This document shows positions 29,531 through 39,355 of a stretch of DNA of 64,000 nucleotides, in pieces. The stretch is taken from positions 1 to 64,000 of the forward strand of contig JAGYLB010000077.1 in the NCBI GenBank assembly GCA_018401055.1. The letters are read 5' to 3'. Every line of letters begins with the position of its first letter. Positions within the stretch are counted from its first letter, which is position 1. The position numbers were made by a program, and so were the translations under genes. Below the pieces are notes generated by a model. The model was not told the origin of the DNA. It searched no databases and saw only the letters and a list, made by a program, of their open reading frames with translations. Source of the stretch: Roseicyclus sp. (GTDB lineage Bacteria; Pseudomonadota; Alphaproteobacteria; Rhodobacterales; Rhodobacteraceae).

Positions 29531-29634
29531 CCCATCCGCCTCGCAGATCCGAGACCTGGCTCGATCCGATCCGGCCTGCGCCTTCAAGGGCCGTTCTCCC
29601 GATGCTACGCGCATGACAGGAGACCGATTGCCAA

Positions 29635-29787
29635 ATGCCCACCCGCTTTCCCCGAAGCACCCATGCCGAAAGGTAGGGCGCCATCACCGGTGACCGCGTG
29701 CGGCTGGCCGTGATCGGCATTGCGATCCGGACCAACGGTCTGGTGCAGGGCTTGGGCGTCGAGGTGGACGAGGTGTTCCGCGCCTGA
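29635..29787 (+). pseudogene. chimeric scar: ureC 5' remnant joined to AhpD-like 3' copy
   Basis: Bases 29635-29709 match the start of ureC (30813 onward): ATGCCCACCCGC, then ACCxATGCCGA, then CACCGGxGACCGCGT and GGCTGGCC, but with substitutions and an in-frame TAG after 13 codons. Bases 29710-29787 match the last 78 bases of the AhpD-like gene (28920-28997) with about eight differences and the same TGA. The junction falls in TGGCCG, present in both parents. It cannot encode a functional product. This is the footprint of an old rearrangement in the urease region. Confidence 0.85.
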
Positions 29788-29789
29788 AT

Positions 29790-30569
29790 TCAGGCGGCGG
29801 CCTCGGCCTCGGGCAGGGTCAGGCGGTAGCCCGTGCCGTAGAGCGTTTCGATGGCGTCGAAGTCGGGGTCGATGTCGCGCATCTTGCGGCGCAGGCGCTT
29901 GACGTGGCTGTCGACGGTGCGGTCGAGCACGAAAATGTCAGTGCCGTAAAGCCGGTCCATCAGGAAATCGCGCGTCCTGACATAGCCGGGCCGTTCGGCC
30001 AGCGTCTGCAGCAACCGGAACTCGGTCGCGGTCAGGTGCAGCGCCTCGCCCCGCCAGCTTGCCACCATGCGGTTGGTGTCAATCTCCAGCGGCGGGCAGG
30101 AGATCACGCTGTTACTCTTGTCGCTCTGCCCGGGGCCCGAGGCCCGCGCGCGCCGCGACAGCGCCCGGATGCGTTCCGCCAAAAGCTGCGGCGACCAGGG
30201 GCGGCGCACCACGGCATCGGCGCCCATGCGCAGACCGACGATTTCCTCGACCTCATCCTCGCTGTCGGTCAAGATCACCACCGGCAGGCTGCTGTGCTCG
30301 CGCAACCGGCGCAGCACGGCATAGGCATCCAAATCGTCCGTGCGCATGTCGAGCAGCGCGACCTCGGCCTTGCCGGCCATCAGGCCCGGCAAGGCGCTGT
30401 CCGGGCGCAGGTGCGAGGAGACGTCAAAGCCCCTGCGGCGCAGGTCGCGGTCGAGCGCCGACAGCGCGCGCGGATCGGAGTTGACGATGGCGATCTGCAC
30501 GCGCTGGGCATCGGGTGCGGCAGCAGGCCCGACAGGTTGTGCGACAGGATGGATTGTATCGATCTTCAC
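29790..30569 (-). CDS. OmpR/PhoB-type response regulator with an atypical receiver
   Basis: 259 residues. The receiver domain (about 25-140) has a phosphorylatable Asp in VALLDMRTDD and Thr in VVILTDSEDE, but the acidic pair near the N-terminus is replaced by the sequence AIVNSDPRAL and the conserved Lys before Pro is Arg (VVRRPWS). The C-terminal winged helix is standard (ALHLTATEFRLLQTLAERPG, then TVDSHVKRLRRKMRD, then ETLYGTGYRL). The GTG at 30569 is the likely start. It is the only minus-strand gene inside the urease cluster, divergent from ureC, with a 243-base shared promoter region. No kinase is adjacent. A role in urease control is possible from position only. Confidence 0.85.
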   Translation of the reverse strand: MKIDTIHPVAQPVGPAAAPDAQRVQIAIVNSDPRALSALDRDLRRRGFDVSSHLRPDSALPGLMAGKAEVALLDMRTDDLDAYAVLRRLREHSSLPVVILTDSEDEVEEIVGLRMGADAVVRRPWSPQLLAERIRALSRRARASGPGQSDKSNSVISCPPLEIDTNRMVASWRGEALHLTATEFRLLQTLAERPGYVRTRDFLMDRLYGTDIFVLDRTVDSHVKRLRRKMRDIDPDFDAIETLYGTGYRLTLPEAEAAA

Positions 30570-30812
30570 GGCGTGTAACCCCCACGGTTTCAAATGTGGG
30601 TAACGGCCGGGGTTGCGGGATTTTAGGCCGCGTGGCGAAAAATCGGCCGCAGGCATGGGCTGGCCAGTTTTGAAATCTGCCCGGAATTTGGGCATCTGCG
30701 CTGTGCCTCTGTGCGTTTTTCGGCCGGAACAGGGGGCGCGCGGCAATCTTGCATCGTCCCCGGCGGTCGGCCCGGCCAGCGTCAGGTCAAGTTCGCCAGC
30801 CAAGGACAAAGC

Positions 30813-32576
<1,764 letters not shown>

Positions 32577-32620
32577 CGTGCCACAGGCCGGTCCCTGTGG
32601 CCGAGCTTCGGGAGGGTGAG

Positions 32621-33307
32621 ATGGTTCGGATCATGGCGTTTGCGGCGGGCGCGCTGCTGGCTGGAACGGTTGGCGCTGTGGCTCAGGGCAGCTGCCCCTC
32701 GGGCCTCGCCCGCGACGGGGTCTGGGTCGATTTTCCGGACCGGTCGGTGCTCACGCGGGTGCTGTCGGATGGGCGCATCCACGAGATGGAATTCGCCCGC
32801 GACGGCACTTACCTGAACATCTACATCACCAGCGCCCTCGGCCTGGTGGAGCAAAGCTGGGCGCTGAACAACGGACAGGCTGCCCCCGACGAGGTCGAGC
32901 GGATGACCTATGCCGGAACACCACCGACCATGCCTGCGCCTGTGGCCGGGGCGCGGTTCGACGGTATCGTGACCTCGGTTTTCGGCTCCGAGGCGCCGGT
33001 GCGGTCTTCGATCAACCTTGTGGTGGGTCAGCCGCAGCCGGTCGTGATCGGCGCCTGCAGCTACACCGGTCTGCCGGTCGACGTGATCCGGATCGAGATG
33101 GGGGGCGGAACCCCCGAGCGTGACAGCATGCTGCACCTGACCGAGCTTGGCTTGACCATCTATCTCGGGTTCGCCGAAGGCGATGCCCCCGCTCAAGATG
33201 CGCTGCCCCTTTCTATTTCCCTCGATCCACCAGCCCCGGCAGGCGCGACATCCGGCTTTTTGCCGCCACCGCTGCCGGGCGCGCCCGATCCGGATGCCGG
33301 GAAATAG
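32621..33307 (+). CDS. secreted protein of unknown function in the urease cluster
   Basis: 228 residues. A signal peptide is clear: MVRIMAFAAGALLAGTVGAV ending AQG, so the mature protein starts near residue 22. The rest is beta-rich with two cysteines (GSCPSGLA near the mature N-terminus and GACSYTGLPVDVI), probably forming a disulfide, and a proline-rich tail (SLDPPAPAGATSGFLPPPLP). No family recognised. Intact. GGGAGGG precedes the ATG at 32621. It lies between ureC and ureE, 27 bases before the ureE start, so probably cotranscribed. Confidence 0.65.
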   Translation: MVRIMAFAAGALLAGTVGAVAQGSCPSGLARDGVWVDFPDRSVLTRVLSDGRIHEMEFARDGTYLNIYITSALGLVEQSWALNNGQAAPDEVERMTYAGTPPTMPAPVAGARFDGIVTSVFGSEAPVRSSINLVVGQPQPVVIGACSYTGLPVDVIRIEMGGGTPERDSMLHLTELGLTIYLGFAEGDAPAQDALPLSISLDPPAPAGATSGFLPPPLPGAPDPDAGK

Positions 33308-33334
33308 ATGGACGCGATCAACGAAGGACAGCCA

Positions 33335-33877
33335 ATGGGACAAGATGCGACCGTCGGGCAGATCCACCGGGCGGGTGCCTGGTCGGGCCCTGCCAACGAC
33401 AAGGTGGTGCTGGATTACGAGGGGCGGTTTCTCAGGCGCAAACGTCTGAGCCTCGCCTCTGGCGCAGCGGTGCTGGTCGACTTGCCCGAGACGGTGTCGC
33501 TTGATGCCGGGGATGCACTGGAAACCGGCGATGGAAAGCTGATCGAGATCGTGGCCGCACCCGAGCCCTTGCTGAAGGTGACGGGCGATCTGACGCGGCT
33601 GGCCTGGCACATCGGCAACCGGCACACGCCGTGCCAGATCGCGGGCGATCACCTCTTGATCCGGGCCGATCATGTGCTGGCCGACATGCTTGTCCGTTTG
33701 GGCGCGCGGGTCGAGGCTGTGAGTGGCCCCTTCACGCCAGAAGGAGGGGCCTATGGTCACGGGCGGACCCATGGTCATGACCATGGACCGGCGCGAGATC
33801 ACGGCCACAGCCACGGTCATGACCACAGCCACAGTCATGACCACGGCCATCACCACGATCCCGCGACCGGGCGCTGA
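33335..33877 (+). CDS. ureE: urease accessory protein UreE with histidine-rich tail
   Basis: Nickel metallochaperone. 180 residues. The N-terminal peptide-binding domain (VVLDYEGRFLRRKRLSLASG) and the metal-binding domain (AWHIGNRHTPCQI, with the conserved His) are complete. The C-terminal 36 residues hold fifteen histidines in HGH, HDH and HSH repeats, a nickel-storage tail as in Klebsiella UreE. The ATG at 33335 has GAAGGA eight bases upstream; an ATG at 33308 directly after the preceding stop is less well placed. The TGA overlaps the ureF ATG by one base. Confidence 0.93.
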   Translation: MGQDATVGQIHRAGAWSGPANDKVVLDYEGRFLRRKRLSLASGAAVLVDLPETVSLDAGDALETGDGKLIEIVAAPEPLLKVTGDLTRLAWHIGNRHTPCQIAGDHLLIRADHVLADMLVRLGARVEAVSGPFTPEGGAYGHGRTHGHDHGPARDHGHSHGHDHSHSHDHGHHHDPATGR

Positions 33878-34513
33878 TGCACGAGGCCGATCTGCTCAAG
33901 CTGACGCAGTGGCTGTCGCCGGGCTTTCCGGTGTCGTCCTACGCCTATTCGCATGGCCTTGAGGCCGAGATCGATGCGGGTCGCGTGCGCAGCGCGCGCG
34001 ACCTGGAGGATTGGGTGACGGCAGTTCTGGCGGCAGGCGCAGGGCGCAACGATACGATCGTGATGCTGGCCGCCCGGCGCGGCACGCAGGGCCCGGAGGC
34101 CTTGAGCGATCTTGCCTGCGCGCTGGCCGGGTCGCGCGAACGGCTGGAGGAGAACGCAGGCGCAGGGTCGCGCGCTGGCCGAGACGCTGGCGGCACTGGG
34201 CGTGGGGGACGGCATGCGCGCCCCTATCCGGTGGCGCTGGGCTGGCCGCGCGCGGCCTTGATCTGCCCGACGGTCTTGTAGCGCGGCTCTATCTGCAGGC
34301 TTTCGCGGGCACGCTGGTCTCGGCCGCGGTGCGCTTCGTGCCGCTGGGGCAGGCCGAGGGGCAGCGCGTTCTGGCGGCGCTTCATCCGGTGATCGAGCGG
34401 GTGGCTGCGGAGGCGGTCGCGGCGGGGCTGGAGGGATCGGATCGGCCGTTTTCGGCGCGGATATCGCGGCGATGGAGCATGAAGGGCTGGAGGTACGGAT
34501 CTTCCGCACCTGA
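33877..34513 (+). CDS. ureF: urease accessory protein UreF, several frameshifts
   Basis: Activates UreG GTPase and gates nickel delivery to urease. About 212 residues. MHEADLLKLTQWLSPGFPVS and SYAYSHGLEAEIDAGRV are the hallmark N-terminus. At least three indels follow (near 34155, 34245 and 34445); the reconstructed segments are GRALAETLAALGVGDG, then LDLPDGLVARLYLQAFAGTL and VSAAVRFVPLGQAEGQR, and the C-terminal MEHEGLEVRIFRT ending at 34513. All parts are conserved, so the breaks look technical. Confidence 0.9.
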
Positions 34514-34532
34514 GGGCTGCGCCGGTTGGATC

Positions 34533-34592
34533 AGGGGGCTCTGCCCCTCGTCGCGCGCCGCGCCCCCCCGGAGTATTTGGAACGCAAAGAGG
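34533..34592 (+). repeat. hairpin plus GTATTT element, copy 2 (ureF-ureG gap)
   Basis: GGGGCTCTGCCCC palindrome, then CCCCCCGGAGTATTTGGAAC and GCAAAGAGG. The copy lies in the 128-base gap between ureF and ureG, ending about 50 bases before the ureG start. Compare the copies at 19225, 44003, 46519 and 51717. Confidence 0.55.
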
Positions 34593-34641
34593 GGCGCGGA
34601 GGCCCGTGTGACCCTGAACGGAACGTGAAGGAGGCGACAGG

Positions 34642-35258
34642 ATGGGCAGTGCGAACGGACCCTTGCGGGTGGGCATCGGCGGGCCGGTGGGGGCAGGCAA
34701 GACCACCCTGACCGAAAAACTGTGCCGCGCGATGGCGGCCGAGTTCTCGGTCGCGGTCATCACCAACGACATCTACACCTCCGAGGATGCGGAGTTCTTG
34801 CTGCGCGCGCAGGTCCTGCCCGCCGAGCGCATCATGGGGGTCGAGACGGGCGGCTGCCCCCACACCGCGATCCGCGAGGATGCCTCGATCAACCTGGCCG
34901 CCGTGGCCGAGTTTCGCGCCCGTATTCCCGACCTCGACGTGATCTTCATCGAATCCGGCGGCGACAATCTGGCCGCGACCTTTCGCCGGAACTGGCCGAT
35001 CTGACGCTTTACGTCATCGACACGGCGGCGGGGCAGGACATTCCGCGCAAGAAGGGACCGGGGGTGACGCGGTCCGATTTCCTGATCGTCAACAAGATAG
35101 ATCTGGCGCCCCATGTGGGCGTCGATCCGGTGCTGCTGGAAAGTGACGCGCGGGCGGCGCGCGGCGAACGGCCTTTCGTCATGGCCTCGCTCAGGCAAGG
35201 ACATGGCGTGACCGAGGTCGTGGCCTTTCTCAAGCAGGCGGGTGGCTTGGCGAGGTGA
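34642..35258 (+). CDS. ureG: urease accessory GTPase UreG
   Basis: GTPase that powers nickel insertion into urease. About 205 residues. P-loop [16 protein letters not shown], the metal-binding CPH in [17 protein letters not shown], switch region [15 protein letters not shown] and the guanine motif IVNKIDLAP are present. One base is missing near 34983 (expected [12 protein letters not shown]). AAGGAGG precedes the ATG at 34642. Last gene of the cluster; it converges with the next gene. Confidence 0.95.
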
Positions 35259-35267
35259 GCGTCGCGG

Positions 35268-36173
35268 CTAGATCGGCAGCCGCGCCTGCCGGGTGACATC
35301 GGCGGCATAGTCTGGCGATGCGGCGGGCGCGGTCGAACTGGCCTTGGCTTTGGGCTATCTGTGCCAGACGCCACAGATACGCGGGATCGGCGCGGCGCAC
35401 CGGGCGGATCAGTTCGGCGACGCGCGCACGCGTCAACCGCCCGTTGGCCAGCGCCCTGAGCAGCGGCACCAACAGTCCGCCCGTGGCCACCAGATGATGC
35501 GGCGCGGGACCGGTGAAGCGCAGGGGAGCACGGGTGACCTGCGCGCCCCGGAACTGGGCCGCATGGGCCGCGGAGGCGGGATCGGTCGGATCGAACAAGA
35601 TCACCACATCGCGCGCGGCCGCGACAAGGGTCGGCGCATCGCCATAACGGCTGAAATCGCGGATGCGGTCGCGGCGGAAGCGTCGGTCAAAGCCCGCGCG
35701 CTCGGCGTCGAGTGTGGCCACCGGGGCCGAGACCAGAACTCGAAGCGCCCGGCGCGGGCCGAGGCATAGGCGCAGGCGGCATGCCCGTTGGCGGGGCCGA
35801 AGCCCAGAAAGATCACTTGCGCGAAACTGTCGAAGAAACCGCTCTCGGCCAGCGTGTCGAAAAACGCCATCACATCTTGCGACCGGAACCAGCTGTCGCC
35901 CGTCGACAGGATCGACAGAAGCGACCATTCGCGTTTCTGCACCGCCTCGAAGCCCGGCGGCAGCCCGTCGCGTTCCTCGGAACAGACCCGGGTGGCGCGG
36001 TCGAAGCTGACCACAAGCGTGTCGCCCTCCTGCACGAAAAGCGCCAGCGCCTCGCTGCCCACGCGTTCGAAGAACCCGTGGTTGCGCCCGATGTCGGACA
36101 GCCGCGACAGCCAGTCTGCCCGGCTGCGGTCGGCACCAGCGGAGGTCCGGTTTGGGGAAGGGGCAAGGGTCAT
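35268..36173 (-). CDS. conserved protein of unknown function, two compensating frameshifts
   Basis: About 301 residues. The N-terminus MTLAPSPNRTSAGADRSRAD leads into DIGRNHGFFERVGSEALALF and a central FAQVIFLGFGPANGHAACAY that resembles the nucleophile elbow region of an alpha/beta-hydrolase-like fold. Homologues in Rhodobacter are sometimes labelled phosphoadenosine phosphosulfate reductase, for which I see no motif. Indels lie near 35740 (expected GRVLVSAPVATLDAERAG) and probably near 35318, where DYAADVTRQARLPI would end at the TAG at 35268. Without the second shift the frame would end at 35230, overlapping ureG. Confidence 0.6.
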
Positions 36174-36383
36174 CTGGCACTCGATGCGTCGAAAGGGTGA
36201 CTGTGCAGGACATATCGCGGCCCACTGTGTCAAAGAAGGGAAATTGTGGCGGCGTTTCAAGGGGATTTGGTTGCCGATCCGTAAACGAACTGATGCCGCA
36301 TCCGTGGCTCGGCCCTTGACCGCCGTCACCCCGGCGGGGTTCATGAAGCGGATCAGACGACAGCAGACGGAGGCGATGGCGCG

Positions 36384-37280
36384 ATGAATTCGATCGACGA
36401 GGTGCAGGCGGGCCTTGCCGCACAGGGCTATGTCTGCGGCCGGGCGCTAGCCACGGTGGTGTTCTTGTCGCTGCGCCTTGGCCGCCCGCTGTTTTTGGAA
36501 GGCGAGGCGGGCACCGGCAAGACCGAGATCGCCAAGGCGATTGCAGCGGCACTGGGGCGGCGGCTGATCCGGTTGCAATGCTACGAGGGGCTGGATGCCT
36601 CGAGCGCCGTCTACGAATGGAATTTCGCGGCCCAGATGGTGGCGATCCGGGCCGCCGAGGCGGATGGATCGGCCGACAAGGATGTGCTCAGGCGCGATCT
36701 CTTTTCGGGCGATTACCTGATCGAGCGGCCGCTTTTGCAGGCCATGCGCCCCGATGCCGGGGGTGCGCCGGTTCTGCTGATCGACGAGATCGACCGCACG
36801 GATGAGCCCTTCGAGGCCTACTTGCTCGAGGCGTTGAGCGATTATCAGGTCACCATCCCCGAACTGGGCACGATCCGCGCGCCCGAGCCGCCGATCGTGA
36901 TCCTGACCTCGAACCGCACGCGTGAGGTTCATGACGCGCTGAAACGGCGCTGCCTCTACCACTGGGTCGATTACCCCGATCTGGAGCGCGAGCTGGCCAT
37001 CCTCAAGGCGCGCGTGCCCGAGGCCGCGGACGCCCTGAGCCGTGCCGTGGTGGGCTTTGTCCAGCAGCTCCGGACCGAGGACCTTTTCAAGCGTCCGGGG
37101 GTGGCCGAGACGATCGACTGGGCCAAGTGCCTGCTGGCGCTCGATGTGCTGGAATTGTCGCCCGAGGTCATCGCCGACACGCTGGGCGCAATCCTCAAGT
37201 ATCAAGACGATATCCAGCGTCTGCAGGGCTCGGAGGCCAAGCGTATCCTCGACCGGCTGGCGGCCGAGGTGCCGACCTGA
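36384..37280 (+). CDS. coxD: MoxR-family AAA ATPase, CoxD type
   Basis: 298 residues, intact. Walker A EGEAGTGKTEIAKAIA, Walker B VLLIDEIDRTDEPFEAYLLE, sensor VILTSNRTREVHDALKRRCL (includes the arginine finger region). This subgroup accompanies CO-dehydrogenase-type molybdenum hydroxylases, where CoxD with the VWA protein CoxE helps assemble the unusual metal centre of the large subunit. First gene of the cluster; 210 bases upstream separate it from the divergent gene. Start ATG at 36384. Confidence 0.9.
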   Translation: MNSIDEVQAGLAAQGYVCGRALATVVFLSLRLGRPLFLEGEAGTGKTEIAKAIAAALGRRLIRLQCYEGLDASSAVYEWNFAAQMVAIRAAEADGSADKDVLRRDLFSGDYLIERPLLQAMRPDAGGAPVLLIDEIDRTDEPFEAYLLEALSDYQVTIPELGTIRAPEPPIVILTSNRTREVHDALKRRCLYHWVDYPDLERELAILKARVPEAADALSRAVVGFVQQLRTEDLFKRPGVAETIDWAKCLLALDVLELSPEVIADTLGAILKYQDDIQRLQGSEAKRILDRLAAEVPT

Positions 37281-37385
37281 CACGCCATGGTAGGGTTTTC
37301 CCGCCACCGTGCGTCTTTTCTTTGACAGGTCGCCGCCCGCAGGAGTTAACCTTTGCGCCATGGAACCTAGTCCATTTGGGGATTG

Positions 37386-37889
37386 ATGATGGCACGTCTG
37401 AAGCTTGTTCTCGCCGCGCTGTTTGCGGCGATTGTGTTCACAGGGGCGCAAACCGGCGGTGCTTTTGCGCAGGGCTGCCCGTCGTGGAACAACCCGACCG
37501 TGTTCGGCTCGGCCACGCTCAACGGGGGGTTCTTGCCTGACCCCTATGTGCGCAACCTCACCGCGGGCGGCACTGTAAACCTCGCGTCCTGCACCAATGG
37601 CCAGTGGAGCGGCTGGGTCGTGACTCGCCCCGATTTCCGCCTGTTCTACAACGGCGGCTCGCCGACGGGGCGGCTGACCTTCGCGCTCGAGGCGCGCTCG
37701 AACGTCGACACGATCTTGCTGGTCAATGCGCCTGACGGGTCGTGGCACTACAACGATGATTACCGCGGCTTCAACTCGGCGGTGGTGTTCAGCAACCCCA
37801 TGTCGGGCCAGTATGACGTCTGGACCGGCAGCTACAATCGGTCGTCGAACAACCCGGCGCAGCTGATCGTGACCGAATACAACTACTGA
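37386..37889 (+). CDS. secreted beta-sandwich (PPC-like) protein in the cox cluster
   Basis: About 167 residues. The signal peptide reads LKLVLAALFAAIVFTGAQTG ending AFAQG. The mature part (PDPYVRNLTAGGTVNLASC, GWVVTRPDFRLFYNGGSPTG, DTILLVNAPDGSWHYNDDYR, then MSGQYDVWTGSY) resembles the periplasmic pre-peptidase-C-terminal-like beta domain found in many Rhodobacteraceae secreted proteins. Intact. TTG at 37383, ATG at 37386 and ATG at 37389 are alternative starts behind GGGGA. It sits between coxD and coxE; the link to CO dehydrogenase is unknown. Confidence 0.65.
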   Translation: MMARLKLVLAALFAAIVFTGAQTGGAFAQGCPSWNNPTVFGSATLNGGFLPDPYVRNLTAGGTVNLASCTNGQWSGWVVTRPDFRLFYNGGSPTGRLTFALEARSNVDTILLVNAPDGSWHYNDDYRGFNSAVVFSNPMSGQYDVWTGSYNRSSNNPAQLIVTEYNY

Positions 37890-37997
37890 TCGCGTCAAGT
37901 CCTTGTTGCACGGCGCCCGGATGCGTGTCGCACCGGGGGCAGGCAGCGGCCAGCGGCGCGGCTTGACCGGCGCGGGCTTCGGTTGTCTTGATGGGGC

Positions 37998-39256
37998 ATG
38001 GCCGAACATGCCCCGCTCAGCTTGCCCGACGACCCGCAACTGGTGACCAACATCACCCATTTTGCCCGTGCGCTGCGGGTGGCGGGCCTGCCCTGCGGGG
38101 CCGGGGCGGGTGGCCGATGCCGTCCGCGCGGTCGAGGCGGCGGGGTTCACCAACCGGGCCGACTTCTATCACACGCTGATGGCCTGTTTCGTCTCGCGGC
38201 CAGAGCATCGGGCGCTCTATGACCAGCTCTTTCGGCTTTACTGGCGCGATCCGCGCTATCTCGAACACATGATGTCGCTCTTGACGCCGCAGGTGCGCGG
38301 CGTGGCCGAGGAACGGCAGCTGCGCGCTCTGCCGACCAGCGCGCCGCCGAAGCGCTGCTCCATGGCGTCGACCGCGACCTGCCCGACATGCCCGAGCCCG
38401 AGGATCAGGGCACCGAGATCGAGATCGACGCAAGCCTGACCATGAGCCGCGAGGAACGGCTCAAGACGCTGGATTTCGAACAGATGTCGCTGGCCGAGAT
38501 GGCCGAGGCGAAACGCATCATCGCCCGCCTGTCGCTGGCCGTGCCGCCGCTGAAAAGCCGCCGTACCATGGCCGCGCCAAGGGGCACCCAGCCCGATTGG
38601 CGGCGCACGATGCGGGCGGGTCTCGCACAAGGCGGCGAGATCACCGAATTCGCCCGCAAGACGCGGCGCACCCGCTGGCCCGCGCTGGTGGCGCTTTGCG
38701 ACATCTCGGGGTCCATGTCGTCCTATTCGCGCGCGGTACTGCATTTCCTGCACGCGGTCGCCAATGAAAAAGGGGCGGGCTGGGCGCGGGTGCATGCCTT
38801 CACCTTTGGCACGCGGCTGACCAACATCACCCGGCATTTGGCGCAAAAGGATGTGGACGCAAGCCTGAAGGCCGCAGGCGCCGAGGCGCAGGATTGGGAG
38901 GGCGGCACGCGCATCGCCAGTTGCCTCGAGACCTTCAACCGCGACTGGTCGCGGCGCGTGCTGGGCAGGGCGCGGTCGTCTTGATCATCACCGACGGGCT
39001 GGACCGCGACGCGCCGGAAAGGCTGGAGCGCGCCATGGAACGGCTGCACCTGTCTGCGCGCCGGGTGATCTGGGTCAATCCGCTTTTGCGTTGGGAAGGC
39101 TTCGCGCCCAAGGCGGCGGGCATCCGCGCCATGCTGCCCCATGTCGACACGTTCCGCGCGGGCCACAACATCGCCGCCCTCGAGGGTCTGGCCGAGGCGC
39201 TGTCGCGGCCCGGTGACGTCGGCGAAAAGGCGCGGCTCTTGGCAATGTTGCGCTGA
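37998..39256 (+). CDS. coxE: VWA-domain protein CoxE, frameshifted
   Basis: About 419 residues. The N-terminal helical part (MAEHAPLSLPDDPQLVTNIT; HFARALRVAGLP; FTNRADFYHTLMACFVSRPE) and C-terminal von Willebrand A domain are typical of CoxE. The MIDAS motif is ALCDISGSMSSYSRAVLHFL, with the later Thr/Asp in EGGTRIASCL and ITDGLDRDAPERL. Indels lie near 38095, 38335 and 38970. Partner of the CoxD ATPase in maturation of the CoxL active site. Start ATG at 37998. Confidence 0.88.
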
Positions 39257-39355
39257 TTTCGCCGATTGCGGTGCGATGTAGTTGGTTAACATCGCGGTTC
39301 CGATCATAGGTGAGGCAACCATTCATGGTCCTGTCCAACAGATCGAGTCTCCCAA

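Noticed and set aside
27770..30569. A toxin-antitoxin or phage-defence island inside the urease cluster
   Set aside because: All genes there are assignable to metabolic or regulatory families; no nuclease, integrase, helicase or direct repeats typical of such islands are seen.
35230..36173. Phosphoadenosine phosphosulfate reductase
   Set aside because: Related proteins sometimes carry this label, but the protein has neither the nucleotide-binding loop nor the reductase cysteines; the real cysH is at 51762-52506.
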